Shown here: positions 9,944 through 19,116 of the stretch, in pieces
How the letters are laid out: the number at the start of each line of letters is the position of its first letter
How positions within the stretch are numbered: the stretch's first letter is position 1
DNA from: Nostoc sp. TCL240-02
GTDB taxonomy: Bacteria > Cyanobacteriota > Cyanobacteriia > Cyanobacteriales > Nostocaceae
Length of the DNA: 64,000 nucleotides
Reading direction: 5' to 3'
NCBI RefSeq assembly: GCF_013343235.1
Contig: NZ_CP040094.1
Span: 6,939,001-7,003,000, forward strand
Translations under genes and position numbers: made by a program
The notes under the pieces: model-generated
The model's database searches: none
Told to the model about the DNA's origin: nothing
Seen by the model: the letters and a program-made list of their open reading frames with translations, nothing else

Positions 9944-10997
9944 AATATGATTTTTGTCCCCGTCTCTCAACTGCATGATCAGAACACGTAAATAGAAGAA
10001 TTAAAAATAGCCAGAGTCAGGTAGGCATTACCAAGCAAGCAGTTTATTATGCGCTTTTCAGTTAACTTTAAATAAATACTGCATATATGAATATCTCATC
10101 TGAAATAGCCCATCTATTAATACGTCTTAATCATGTACTCAATAGCTCAAGAGTTGATTAGATAAGGCTTTGCAATAATTTATTCTTTTTTGTGGGGTAT
10201 AGGTTCGGGAATCTTTTTGTTCGCTAAATCCAAGCTAAACTGCGATCGCTCCATGTACCAATTGCTGCAAATCCTGACCTATTCACAAGCACAACAGAAT
10301 GGGTTCATGTGTCCTAAACGCATTTATACACTTTGGTAGGTAAATTATACAGAGAAATTCTCAGATGAGAAAGTCGAGAAAAATATGATACCAAAAATTA
10401 TTTACGGAACATTTAAGTTAAGTGTATTCCAAAACATAAGTCATTTAATAGTTGTAGTAGCGTGGCAAGACTAAAATAGTGGATTAGACGTAGGTTGGGT
10501 GAAGCAGAGCGCAACCTAACATATAGCGAGTGGTTTGCAGCTGAGTCCAATACAGACCTCAATACAGTTCAGTTAAGCATTTCTTCTTTCTCTTTCTTCT
10601 CTTCCTTTGTGTACTTTGCGCCCTTTGCGGTAGCCTGCGGCAAGCCGTTCGCGTAGCGTCTCGTAGAGAAGCGTCTACGTTAAAAAATTGACCTTGATAA
10701 AGAGTTAAGCCTTAACTGAACCGTATTGATACAGACCTATCTGCAAGGAGAATGGGAGTAACATTTAAAGCCTCTCTCCTAAGAGGAGAGAGGTCAAAAC
10801 TGTACTGCACCCAAACGAGAACCGATGTATATCAGAATGTTGGGTTACGCAAAGCCTCAAACGCCACTTGCTACAATTTTTTTGTAACATTTTAGCCTTG
10901 ATATGACATTAGGGTGTGTTAGCAACAGTGCAACACACCTTCCATTTATAAATCTCTATCCCTTCATGGGTAGAGTATTCATAATTATAAATTTTGG
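9944..10997. other. gene-free stretch with dispersed repeats
   Basis: No credible gene is seen in about 1 kb. It holds a TAGGTTG/CAACCTA inverted repeat (10491-10518), a dispersed palindromic repeat (about 10625-10680, containing TTCGCGTAGCGTCTCGTAGA) and a repeat copy at 10754-10830 also present at 59484-59565. The nifJ promoter should lie in the right-to-left direction near 9950-10300. I could not identify an NtcA-type site with confidence. Confidence 0.5.
10754..10830. repeat. dispersed palindromic repeat, copy 1
   Basis: Core hairpin CCTCTCTCCT/AGGAGAGAGG followed by AAACTGTACTGCACCCAAAC. A second copy at 59484-59565 shares the hairpin and the tail (AAACTGTATTGCATTCAAAC) and is split by an IS5-family element. 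Confidence 0.65.
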
Positions 10998-11717
10998 CTA
11001 ATGCACCAAATTTTCTTGTTTAAGTTGTTCTTTGGCTAAAGCCAATGCTTGATGAGCATTTCTAAACTTTGTTTCATCCGTAAATTTATGATCAAAACAC
11101 TTTAAATAAGCTTCCAAATATCTGATACGTAAGCGTGGATCAGCCGGACTCAGAAGAAAGGGGAGGTCAGCTTCAACCATAAACCGTATAGCCAACAAGG
11201 GTATAGGGCTACGAAGTGGACGAAAGTTTGGGTTGTGCAGACCAGGAGTTTCATTACGTTTATGAAATTCTCCTATCATCAGTCCTGACTCAACAAAGAA
11301 AGGTTTAAGTTTTTGTTGGATACTATCTATTGATTTGCAAGCGTCTTCTATATGGACATCAGGAAAAATAAGTAAAAAAGCTTTATTTATTGCTAACTCT
11401 TGCTCTTTAAGTTCCATTTTCAGGAAGATATCTCGATAGCGTCCAACAATCTCTTCTAGTTGTTCTGGATACAAATATTTGGTACGAATAACTGCTAGGC
11501 GAATACTGTTTGACTTGAGAGAGTGAGGTACAAAAGGGCAAACTACGCCGGGTCTTCCTAAGTTAGGATGAGGTCTTGCTAAAAAACTTTTTACCCACTC
11601 TATAGTTTCAAGTAAGTAAGGACGGTCTTCGTATTCCTGGAGTTGTTCGATTTCAAGAATTGTATATAGTTGCATCAGCTTAGGTGAAATAGAAGAATTT
11701 TTGAAATCTGAATCCAA
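10998..11717 (-). CDS. hypothetical protein, possibly DUF6875 family
   Basis: A 239-residue soluble protein without signal peptide or membrane segment. Recognisable stretches are GRPGVVCPFVP near residue 80, and PLLAIRFMVEADLPFL followed by DPRLRIRYLEAYL in the C-terminal third. I recall this combination from a family of cyanobacterial and actinobacterial unknowns (DUF6875), but could not check it. No catalytic motif is obvious apart from the conserved Cys-Pro. It stands alone with more than 1 kb of gene-free DNA on each side. The surrounding isolation and AT-rich base use fit an accessory gene. Confidence 0.6.
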   Translation of the reverse strand: MDSDFKNSSISPKLMQLYTILEIEQLQEYEDRPYLLETIEWVKSFLARPHPNLGRPGVVCPFVPHSLKSNSIRLAVIRTKYLYPEQLEEIVGRYRDIFLKMELKEQELAINKAFLLIFPDVHIEDACKSIDSIQQKLKPFFVESGLMIGEFHKRNETPGLHNPNFRPLRSPIPLLAIRFMVEADLPFLLSPADPRLRIRYLEAYLKCFDHKFTDETKFRNAHQALALAKEQLKQENLVH

Positions 11718-12847
11718 TTTATGTGCCTAAAACTAACTATTATCTAAGTAAACAAAACAAGCCTTGACTTTTTTATTTTTGGTTTATTTATAGTTTGGAG
11801 CAAATAAAAAAGCTAAGGCATTTTTGTGAATCAAAAAAATTACACCAATCAATACACAAAGATATTTTCACATAAAGCGAGTTGTGCTTATTGATTTTTG
11901 GTATTTGAGCTAAAAGACATACATCATATATTATCCAGTAGATGCTCTTACTTTTTTACACTCTTAAGCTTCCATGATTTTCAACAAAGATATTATAAAG
12001 TTTATATCCAAATAGTTATTTTTACTGTAAAGGTTTAGTTTTTATCTAACATCTTAATATCAGTCTGATGTTTTTTATACATACATAGCTTTTGTATAAA
12101 TACTTGTTTTACCGTTCCTTATTGGTGTATTAGCTAGGAAAAGGCATCATAATTATTACTGTATTATACCCGTAAACTACTTACGTACTGGACACAAGAA
12201 TCATGTTCTGTATCAACTTAAATATGTCATTTCAGATTTTTATTAATCATTTTCTGATGGTAAATAGACCTGTGCTGTAGGGCAATATCCTTTGGGTACT
12301 CGATTGGAGAACTCATAGAGCAGCTGCTTTGTGTCTACATGAATCGCTCATACACAGTTTATGCTTTTTGACAATAGCTGAAGCGTATTGATCTATATTT
12401 GGTCTTTCCTGTCAATCCGTAAGTCCTGAAAACGATTATTTTAGAGATATGGTGAGTGAAATAATAAATTGGGGAGTCAAGCCAAGAATAGTAACACCCC
12501 CCGTTGTAGCGACTGGTGAACCCGCAAGGGTTAGAGATACCTATGCAATTAAGACTCACATATTTTGTTCACTTCAAGCTTTTGTTAGATTGGAGTTTAT
12601 GCACTCTGAAAAAGTTATTAGCAATTGCTATGAAGTACAACGGAATCTGTTCACTTTAGTTGTATATGAGTATATTTTTGCTAACCTGAACAGTAATGGT
12701 CTTATCTAGAACTCATAGATAATGTTTTTTGTCAATGCGTAAGTTTTAGTAATAAAAGCTCCAAACTCTCTCCCTTGCTCCCTGCCCCCTGCGGTCTCAA
12801 TGTGCAAATTAAATGCTTAACAGCTTATTTGTTTAATTGCCAGTTCC
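11718..12847. other. gene-free AT-rich stretch
   Basis: About 1.1 kb with no supported gene. It is strongly AT-rich apart from a more GC-rich island around 12485-12545. An open frame of 86 codons covers that island but lacks a ribosome-binding site and family features, so I leave it uncalled. The right end (12770-12795) has the common CTCTCCCTTGCTCCCTGCCC repeat. Confidence 0.4.
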
Positions 12848-14515
12848 TTATTTATCAGCAAATTCTTTTACCACTGCCATAGCATCAGAAGGAATTTGCG
12901 TAATTAGGCGAAATGGAAATGCTTTAGTCGAAGCAAACTGAGCATAATCTGGTGTCAGAAACACAGCGTAGTTTTTAGCTTCTGGTGTCATCTGGGCAGC
13001 AAATGCTAAAGTTATAGCTTTAAGGTACTTGCGAATATCTGCTGCTTGTTCGCCTACAACTTCACCGCCACTAATGGGTGTATTTGGTTGTCCAGCCTGA
13101 TCCATAGTTTTACTGGGATCTTTTACACTCAGATGAGTACCCCCAACTATACCAACTAGCCATTTGGGGGATGGAATTTTGTCAAATCCCACAATCTGTT
13201 CAGTTAAAGCTGGGGTGGTTTTATCTGCGGAACCTGCTAACACTAGAGTTGGAATTTGCACCTTAGTTAACCCAGTTTCGCCAAAAATCAGAGAAGTTGT
13301 AGGATTGAGAGCGATCGCCTGTTTTATTCTCGTATCCCGTAATTGATAGCTATTTTCTGGCAGTTCTTGGGCGATGCACTGCATAGCTTCTCCTAGACTT
13401 AAGATAGCCAAGTTCTTTTTGCAGCGTTGTTTGAGCCGTTCTAGTTGTAACTCGGCTCCCGCAAGTGCTAAAGCTGTACCACCACCAAAGGAATAACCAA
13501 CAACCATCGCGTTCATGGTCGCAAGTTTCCCTTGTAGGGGATGATTAGTTGTTTGGTTGAGCTTTTCTAACTCGTCGAGAACAAAACTAACATCTTGAGG
13601 GCGATTTAAAAATTCTTGAGGCTTCACAGGTCTGGTTTTGCCTTGTAATGCAGAATTAATATTATCCTCATTACTACCAGGATGTTCTAAAGCAGCTACT
13701 ACATAACCGTGTGATGCTAAATGTTCTGCCAAGTAACGCAAGTCCGTGCGGACTGATCCTAAGCCGTGGGAAAAGACAATTAAGGGTTTATTGGCAGTTA
13801 CATCATTTGACCAGTAAATATCAACTGGAATTTTGCGTTGGCTTTGCCCGCCGTAGGCATCGCGCTTTTGGTCATTCAGGCTTAAGTTGAATATTTTTAC
13901 TTGAGCCGTTCCTGGTTGGCTGGGATCAAAAGGGAAAGCAATCTTCGGTGTTGTAGGGTCGAGTCGGGGAGCAATGGCAAGCATAAATTGCTGCGTGCGC
14001 CAAAAAGCTGTATTCAAACTCCCTGCAACTATAAAAGCTTTCGGTAAATCAATTTCTAAGCGTTTACTCGGATAAGCAGCGATAAAACTTAATATAGAAA
14101 GACCCTGCGGCGCAGTAGAGCCTAATACCAATCCTCCTCTCAGTGCTTGTACCCCAGCATTGTCTTTTCGGGCTAAGGCTGTAGCGAAGTCATTGAGAAT
14201 AGTTGTGCCAATCTGAGTATTAAGCAACTTATTAATGGTGACAACGTTCATCGGTATATTCATACCTAGTGCCCCTAATAGGAAGCGGCGTTGTTGTTCA
14301 GATAATCCTTTAGTATAAGACTGCAAGCTGCTAGGCAATTCCCCTGTTTTGGCAGCGTTTTGCAACTCAGTCAGGGAGATGGATTCTGTAAATACACCCA
14401 AACGCACAACAACAGTGTCAGCCGCAATAGCCGTAGTATTTACCCCAAACTGTGTAAGTACAATTGCACTAAAGAAACCTGCAACTGTCTTAAGACTTCT
14501 CCAACTTCTTCCCAT
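12848..14515 (-). CDS. secreted alpha/beta hydrolase with N-terminal DUF1400
   Basis: A 555-residue exported hydrolase. A hydrophobic signal segment (about residues 9-31, ending near AIAA) is followed by the cyanobacterial DUF1400 region (about 33-180). The alpha/beta-hydrolase fold starts near 195. The oxyanion region FSHGLGS is at 248-254, the nucleophile is Ser342 in GYSFGG, an acid candidate lies in LAGSADKTTP (near 430) and the catalytic His is in GGTHLSV (near 458). The fold is closest to PAF-acetylhydrolase/dienelactone-hydrolase-like lipases. Periplasmic or outer-membrane esterase activity is likely, but the substrate is unknown. Monocistronic. Confidence 0.85.
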   Translation of the reverse strand: MGRSWRSLKTVAGFFSAIVLTQFGVNTTAIAADTVVVRLGVFTESISLTELQNAAKTGELPSSLQSYTKGLSEQQRRFLLGALGMNIPMNVVTINKLLNTQIGTTILNDFATALARKDNAGVQALRGGLVLGSTAPQGLSILSFIAAYPSKRLEIDLPKAFIVAGSLNTAFWRTQQFMLAIAPRLDPTTPKIAFPFDPSQPGTAQVKIFNLSLNDQKRDAYGGQSQRKIPVDIYWSNDVTANKPLIVFSHGLGSVRTDLRYLAEHLASHGYVVAALEHPGSNEDNINSALQGKTRPVKPQEFLNRPQDVSFVLDELEKLNQTTNHPLQGKLATMNAMVVGYSFGGGTALALAGAELQLERLKQRCKKNLAILSLGEAMQCIAQELPENSYQLRDTRIKQAIALNPTTSLIFGETGLTKVQIPTLVLAGSADKTTPALTEQIVGFDKIPSPKWLVGIVGGTHLSVKDPSKTMDQAGQPNTPISGGEVVGEQAADIRKYLKAITLAFAAQMTPEAKNYAVFLTPDYAQFASTKAFPFRLITQIPSDAMAVVKEFADK

Positions 14516-15197
14516 AAATATTTATACCAACTCTTACTTAGGGGAATATAACGAATATTTGTGTCTTTGGCTACCCCTTTAATCGTTCAGAAATCAAAGC
14601 AGATTTTTTCCTGAACTTGATAGGAATCGCCCCGATCCGCTCAAAGCAATCAAAGCTCATCAAAAGTAACGAATTGTATAATTCATCACAGCTAAAAATT
14701 TGAGCATGAATCAGTGTTAACAGCCACAAAATTCTGATTGTTTCTCCGCTAGGTTTAATACTGTAACTAAACTATAGAACAGGCGAAGCGATGCCTGCGG
14801 CGGTAAACTACGCATCTCCAATTTGCACTTTTTGCCGGCTGATATCCTCATCTAATTTGAGATTTTGGATTTTGAATTATTAAATACAAAATTCTTGCGT
14901 TTACAAAAGCTTCAGCATTTATCTCAGTTTCAGCTATGTCAAAATTTCGTTAGCAAAAATCAAAAATCATTTATCCAGAGCAACTAGATTTATGTATGTG
15001 GTCATCTAGAAACTAAAGTTCAAAATTGAGTGGCTGCAATTTTTTTGACAGCAAATTTTAAACGGCAGCTTAATGTTTTGTCTTTGCCTTTTAGAAGGTG
15101 TTGCAGAGGTGTTGCAGGTCGATAGTCTTACTGCTGTCGCTGCACTATCATTACTCATTAAATTCTACTAGCCGCATCAACAATTTTTCTTGGCTTT
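14516..15197. other. gene-free stretch
   Basis: No gene is recognised. It holds a small dispersed repeat with GGCGAAGCGATGCCTGCGGC (14784-14803) and AT-rich DNA elsewhere. The promoters of the two divergent flanking genes should lie here. Confidence 0.4.
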
Positions 15198-15653
15198 ATG
15201 CGTCGCAGACTCCGCTATATTTTAATTTTGCTACTCTCCCTGAGTATTATTACACTGTGGTGGCCTATGAATGATTCTGATTGTAATTTCGGGGATCTTT
15301 TAGTATCAAAAACTAGAAAATTTCAAGTAAATGCTACTAAGGTTATTGTTCAGCCGTGGCGTGGTCGTCACCATGTATACGGAATATTTATGATTCCTAA
15401 TGAATACAAACAAGCTCCATTTTTTGTAGTAACAGTCCAAGGTGCTGGTAGTTACTGTTCAAAACAATTTGGTTATAAAAAAAACTTTAATGGTATCTCT
15501 GCCGAACCAGGAACTTATTTGGTGCAGAAGTTTATTAGAACTCGAACGGCTTTGCGGCTCATTTTCCAAGGTTTGTACTTCCAAATCAATGAGAAACAGA
15601 GCTGGACGCTGACTTTTCCTGAACCAAATACTAGTACCGCTACGCCTAATTAG
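15198..15653 (+). CDS. hypothetical exported protein
   Basis: A 151-residue protein beginning with a positively charged MRRRLR and one hydrophobic segment (about residues 7-23), giving a signal peptide or membrane anchor. The remainder is probably beta-rich and contains three cysteines (Cys29 and one in GSYCSK among them). No family was recognised. The ribosome-binding site is weak and no partner gene is adjacent. The signal-like N-terminus and good length support a real gene, but it could be species-specific. Confidence 0.5.
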   Translation: MRRRLRYILILLLSLSIITLWWPMNDSDCNFGDLLVSKTRKFQVNATKVIVQPWRGRHHVYGIFMIPNEYKQAPFFVVTVQGAGSYCSKQFGYKKNFNGISAEPGTYLVQKFIRTRTALRLIFQGLYFQINEKQSWTLTFPEPNTSTATPN

Positions 15654-15711
15654 TGATTTGTTCTTTAATCGAACTTACGCAAACAATAGTCAAAACCCGA
15701 ATTTTCATCTT

Positions 15712-15877
15712 AGAGGTTGTTTGAAAAGTCCTTTATTTTGTCTGTATCAAAAGTTTTATATCCCTCTAAATCCCCCGATTGGGGGACTTTGATCCTGGTT
15801 TCCCCCTCTTTTTAAGGGTGGTTAGGGGGAATCTAAAGTGCCTAAAGTCACAATGAAAGACTTTTCAAACAACCTCT
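15712..15877. mobile_element. MITE with 19-bp terminal inverted repeats
   Basis: A 166-bp element bounded by AGAGGTTGTTTGAAAAGTC at 15712-15730 and its exact reverse complement at 15859-15877. It has no ORF. The interior carries a second palindromic repeat (AAATCCCCCGATTGGGGGAC and CCCCCTCTTTTTAAGGGTGG). A target duplication is not clear. It is probably mobilised in trans by a transposase that recognises these ends. Confidence 0.8.
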
Positions 15878-15980
15878 GAGGGCAACTAATTTAGAAGCAA
15901 AGTAGCTTATTGCCTTTACCGCCTGTACTATTGCGTAAGCCCTATTTCTATTTAATTAGGAATTAAGTGAAACTAGACAT

Positions 15981-16010
15981 GGTAGGGGCAATTCATGAAT
16001 TGCCCCTACC
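15981..16010. repeat. perfect 30-bp palindrome
   Basis: Each half reads GGTAGGGGCAATTCA, giving an uninterrupted perfect palindrome. A diverged copy is at 17211-17241. It lies between two convergent genes and could act as a bidirectional terminator. Confidence 0.75.
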
Positions 16011-16054
16011 TGAGAATCAGGGTTTTAACCATTGTTTGCATAAGTCCTATTTAA

Positions 16055-17125
16055 TTAAGAATTATTCACTCGGCTTGATGGTTGAGTTTGCAAAACCTCA
16101 TTCTTATTTAACAAGTTCCTAGTAGCATTGACCACAATCTGCGCTGCTCCTGTAAAAAACGATCGCTCGATAGTCGCTGGAACATCGCTAGGTTGATGAT
16201 AGTGCGGAGTCCGTAAATTGGCTGTATCTGTCACCAGCACAGCACCCACACCCTGATACCAAAATGGTGCATGATCACTTCGTAAAGTATCTGGTGTCAG
16301 TAAACCTTTAAAAGGAATTGGTAGTATTAGGACTGGTGGCAGTTTTGATTCCTGTTTATTCAGGGCGGTTGAGGGGAGAATCTGTGAGCTTGGAAAGGCA
16401 TTCAGCAAAGGCAAATGTTCTGTATCACCAACTACTGCCAAAAAGTCGCCCTTGTCACTAGGTGGGGTAACAGGCAAACCCGCCGGGTATTTCTGACACC
16501 CAACAGTGTAACAAGCATAACCAACCATATCCATAACGATCGCTCCGTCCAAGTTTTGCAAGCGTGCTGTCTTGCTCACAAAAGCCTGACTACCCAAAAG
16601 TCCTGCTTCTTCTTTATCAAAAAAAGCTAGCTGTAACGTCCGTGGCGTGGGACGAGAACCAAGCAACCGCGCAACTTCTAGCACTACAGCTACACCACTA
16701 GCATTATCATCAGCACCAGGGGATAAAGCAACAGTATCGTAATGCGCTGCGACGAGAATTGCTTTAGCGGCTTTGTTAGTTCCTATACGTTCAGCGAAAA
16801 TATTTACACCCTCAGAGAACTTTTCCAATTTGGGCTTCCAGCCGAATTTTTTCAGTTCAGTTGTGATATAAGTGCGAGTGAGCGATCGCTCTGTTGTCGT
16901 GTAACGCTGAAAATTTAACTTTTGGATATGGTTTAATAGCTTATCAGTAGACACTTGTAGGGTATCGTCAACTTTTTTTAACTCTAGTTGTGGTTCCGGC
17001 GTTTCCACAGGAATGCTTTCAACAATTCCTGGTGAGGGACGCTGTTCAAAAAGCGTGTTACCTCTGCTACCCAACACAGCAACAGTCACTAGCAGCGACA
17101 GCATTAGCCAAATCCATTTTTTCAT
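16055..17125 (-). CDS. M28-family zinc aminopeptidase, exported
   Basis: A 356-residue exported metallopeptidase. The start at 17125 is chosen over one eight codons upstream because AGGA precedes it at the right spacing and the protein then begins with a typical signal sequence (MKKWIWLMLSLLVTVAVLG). Zinc-binding motifs of the M28 family are visible in order: AAHYDTV, ADDNASG with the bridging Asp, the catalytic Glu pair in FDKEEAG, DMVGY, and the last His in RSDHAPFW. It probably trims peptides in the periplasm. The gene is monocistronic, with palindromic repeats on both sides. Confidence 0.88.
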   Translation of the reverse strand: MKKWIWLMLSLLVTVAVLGSRGNTLFEQRPSPGIVESIPVETPEPQLELKKVDDTLQVSTDKLLNHIQKLNFQRYTTTERSLTRTYITTELKKFGWKPKLEKFSEGVNIFAERIGTNKAAKAILVAAHYDTVALSPGADDNASGVAVVLEVARLLGSRPTPRTLQLAFFDKEEAGLLGSQAFVSKTARLQNLDGAIVMDMVGYACYTVGCQKYPAGLPVTPPSDKGDFLAVVGDTEHLPLLNAFPSSQILPSTALNKQESKLPPVLILPIPFKGLLTPDTLRSDHAPFWYQGVGAVLVTDTANLRTPHYHQPSDVPATIERSFFTGAAQIVVNATRNLLNKNEVLQTQPSSRVNNS

Positions 17126-17490
17126 GTGATTTATCCTTTGCTCATCCAAGTTCTATTAATATCATTTCTGTCTGAAGATACGCCTATAAGACTGATGCAA
17201 AACTACAGGCTATAGAGGCAATTCATAAATTGCCCCTACATCAATAAAGCGTAGCCTCACATAAAATCTTTATATTGTTATAAGTTTAATTATCTATGCT
17301 TCAAGTTGTTGGTTGTCTGGGGAGTCCATATCATTCAAGAGCGGATCAAAATAGCATTTTTTCTGCTAAGACTATAATGACGTTAGGTTATATTGCAATA
17401 CAGTTCAGATAAGACCAAAACATTTGTAGAGACGGCAATTTATCGCGTCTCAAAACCCACGATTTTGTACAAATAGCGCTTAACCTAAGC
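17126..17490. other. gene-free stretch with repeats, up to the IS4 element
   Basis: It contains a diverged copy of the 15981 palindrome (17211-17241) and a GTAGAGACGGCAATTTATCG repeat (about 17430-17450). It ends in a 15-bp palindrome half that was split by the insertion sequence. Confidence 0.5.
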
Positions 17491-18672
17491 CAGAAATGTT
17501 GAATGCTGATACAAAACTTTACATTATTTAGTTACACTAAGTCTCAAAAGCTTAAATTAGTCAGCAAAACATCATCTCCTCAAACCAATGAACATAGCTG
17601 ATTTTCTGACACATACAAGATTGAAGATAGCGGAATTTATCTAATAGTGTATGTCCCCATTGTTCGGGAATAGATAAAAGCTGTAAAATCAGATAGGCTA
17701 TCAAGCTCACGTAAATTTGTATGGTAATACCATTGACGTTTTTGGTAATGAGTTTGTCAAGTTTTAAGTGCATCTTTAAAAACTTCCACAACAATTCAAC
17801 TCCCCAACGTAATCGATAAATATCCCTAATTTCATCATCATGAACAGCTGCATCTCCCGACTCTGGTAAATTAGTCACTAAGCGAAACTCGGTTTTTGTC
17901 TCTAAATCACAGAAATTAATTACTCTATAAGCTTGAGCATCATCAGATGCACCAACTTTGACCAATCCATTTGAGCCATCAAATTCTAGTTTCCAATTGT
18001 TTTTTATCCGCAAAACAAAATATTTGTTTTCTTGTACTAATTCTTGGATAAATTTTAATCCAGCAAAACCCCTATCCATTACTCCAACAGCATTTATTGG
18101 GAGACTAGACATCATTTTGGAACCAAATTTATAATCATGGTCATGTCCAAAATTGATGAAGTTATCTTCTGGGCTTCCTGTGGAGAGATTTAAGGAACTA
18201 AACAGCTTGACTTGATGATGACCTAGTACCCATAACAATTTACTTGTGAGAGTAATAATTGTTGAATCTATTGGACAAATTGCATATTTATTGTGTAACT
18301 TTTTTTGAACTTTCTTCTGTACTAATTCATTTAATTTTTGGTAAATCTCTTGAAAAGGTTTTTGGCTTCGATGTAAATTTGCTTTAGAGAAAGTAGAAAT
18401 ATCTACCTCAAAACAATTGTTATTTAATCTGTTAAACAAATCTCGCATACTTGTTAAGCTGTTATCCAGGGCATAGGATAGCCAGCACTCAAAAAACAGA
18501 CGACTGTTCAATACTGGATAATCGTTTTTTGGCAGGCTTTTCAGTATATCTTTGACAATTTTGGGAAATGAATTTATAATCACAATCAAACTAATATATT
18601 TTAAGCCTTAGCCCAAAACTACCATATTTTGGGCTATTTTTATCGGATTTTTCTTAACATTCAACACTTCTG
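17491..18672 (-). mobile_element. IS4-family insertion sequence, apparently complete
   Basis: A 1182-bp element with imperfect terminal inverted repeats CAGAAATGTTGAATG (17491-17505) and its near complement at 18658-18672 (14 of 15 match). It is flanked by an exact 9-bp direct repeat AACCTAAGC at 17482-17490 and 18673-18681, the target duplication. It encodes one DDE transposase. Removing it and one repeat restores the palindrome CGCTTAACCTAAGCG. Confidence 0.9.
17561..18589 (-). CDS. IS4-family DDE transposase
   Basis: A 342-residue transposase. The catalytic triad is Asp108 (CPIDST), Asp172 (VMDRGFAG) and Glu265 (RWGVELLWKFLK). The spacing Y258-x2-R261-x3-E265-x6-K272 matches the YREK signature of the IS4 family exactly. 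The reading frame is intact. The first in-frame start is TTG at 18589; a GTG two codons further in is possible. A hairpin AGCCCAAAA/TTTTGGGCT (18610-18635) lies upstream of the gene inside the element and could block read-through transcription from outside, a feature known in other insertion sequences. Confidence 0.9.
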   Translation of the reverse strand: MIVIINSFPKIVKDILKSLPKNDYPVLNSRLFFECWLSYALDNSLTSMRDLFNRLNNNCFEVDISTFSKANLHRSQKPFQEIYQKLNELVQKKVQKKLHNKYAICPIDSTIITLTSKLLWVLGHHQVKLFSSLNLSTGSPEDNFINFGHDHDYKFGSKMMSSLPINAVGVMDRGFAGLKFIQELVQENKYFVLRIKNNWKLEFDGSNGLVKVGASDDAQAYRVINFCDLETKTEFRLVTNLPESGDAAVHDDEIRDIYRLRWGVELLWKFLKMHLKLDKLITKNVNGITIQIYVSLIAYLILQLLSIPEQWGHTLLDKFRYLQSCMCQKISYVHWFEEMMFC

Positions 18673-19116
18673 AACCTAAGCGTATTGGGTTATGTCGGTT
18701 GAAATAATACTGCTAAATTACCTCCAACGTTTGATACTAAAATAATTAAAACTTATATTTCGTATGCAAAGCTTAGTAAGCAAGTAAGCAACTATATTAC
18801 TTTCTCAATATTGTTTATCAGTATTGAACGAAGTTCAGGGATGTCGAAAAAATAAAACGCCCAGATGTTTCAAACAAATATTTAACAAAACTCCGATATT
18901 TGGGCGTTTTCGCCCGGATTGCAAAAGCTAGCTTATAGCATTTTATTATTTTTATATAAGTAAGTGGGCGGAAATAATTGTCGTTGAGATAAGGCAATAG
19001 TCAATAGTCAATAGTCAATAGGAATAAGGATTTTAGCCTAGTTAATTAATATTACATAGTTTGATTTTATTGTGCCAACTTACTGACTTCAAAACTTATT
19101 TGAGAAAAAGCAGCTT
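18673..19116. other. gene-free stretch with inverted and tandem repeats
   Basis: It begins with the right-hand target duplication. AAAACGCCCA (about 18852) pairs with TGGGCGTTTT (about 18901) around a loop of some 40 bases. A tandem GTCAATA repeat lies at about 18999-19020 before the receiver-kinase gene. Confidence 0.5.

Noticed and set aside
10300..10350. NtcA-like site upstream of nifJ (GTA...TAC)
   Set aside because: The spacing seen in GTAGGTAAATTATAC is nine bases, not the required eight, so it is not called.
12449..12709. 86-codon open frame on the plus strand in a gene-free region
   Set aside because: It has no ribosome-binding site, family motif or compositional support; the second half is AT-rich random-looking sequence.
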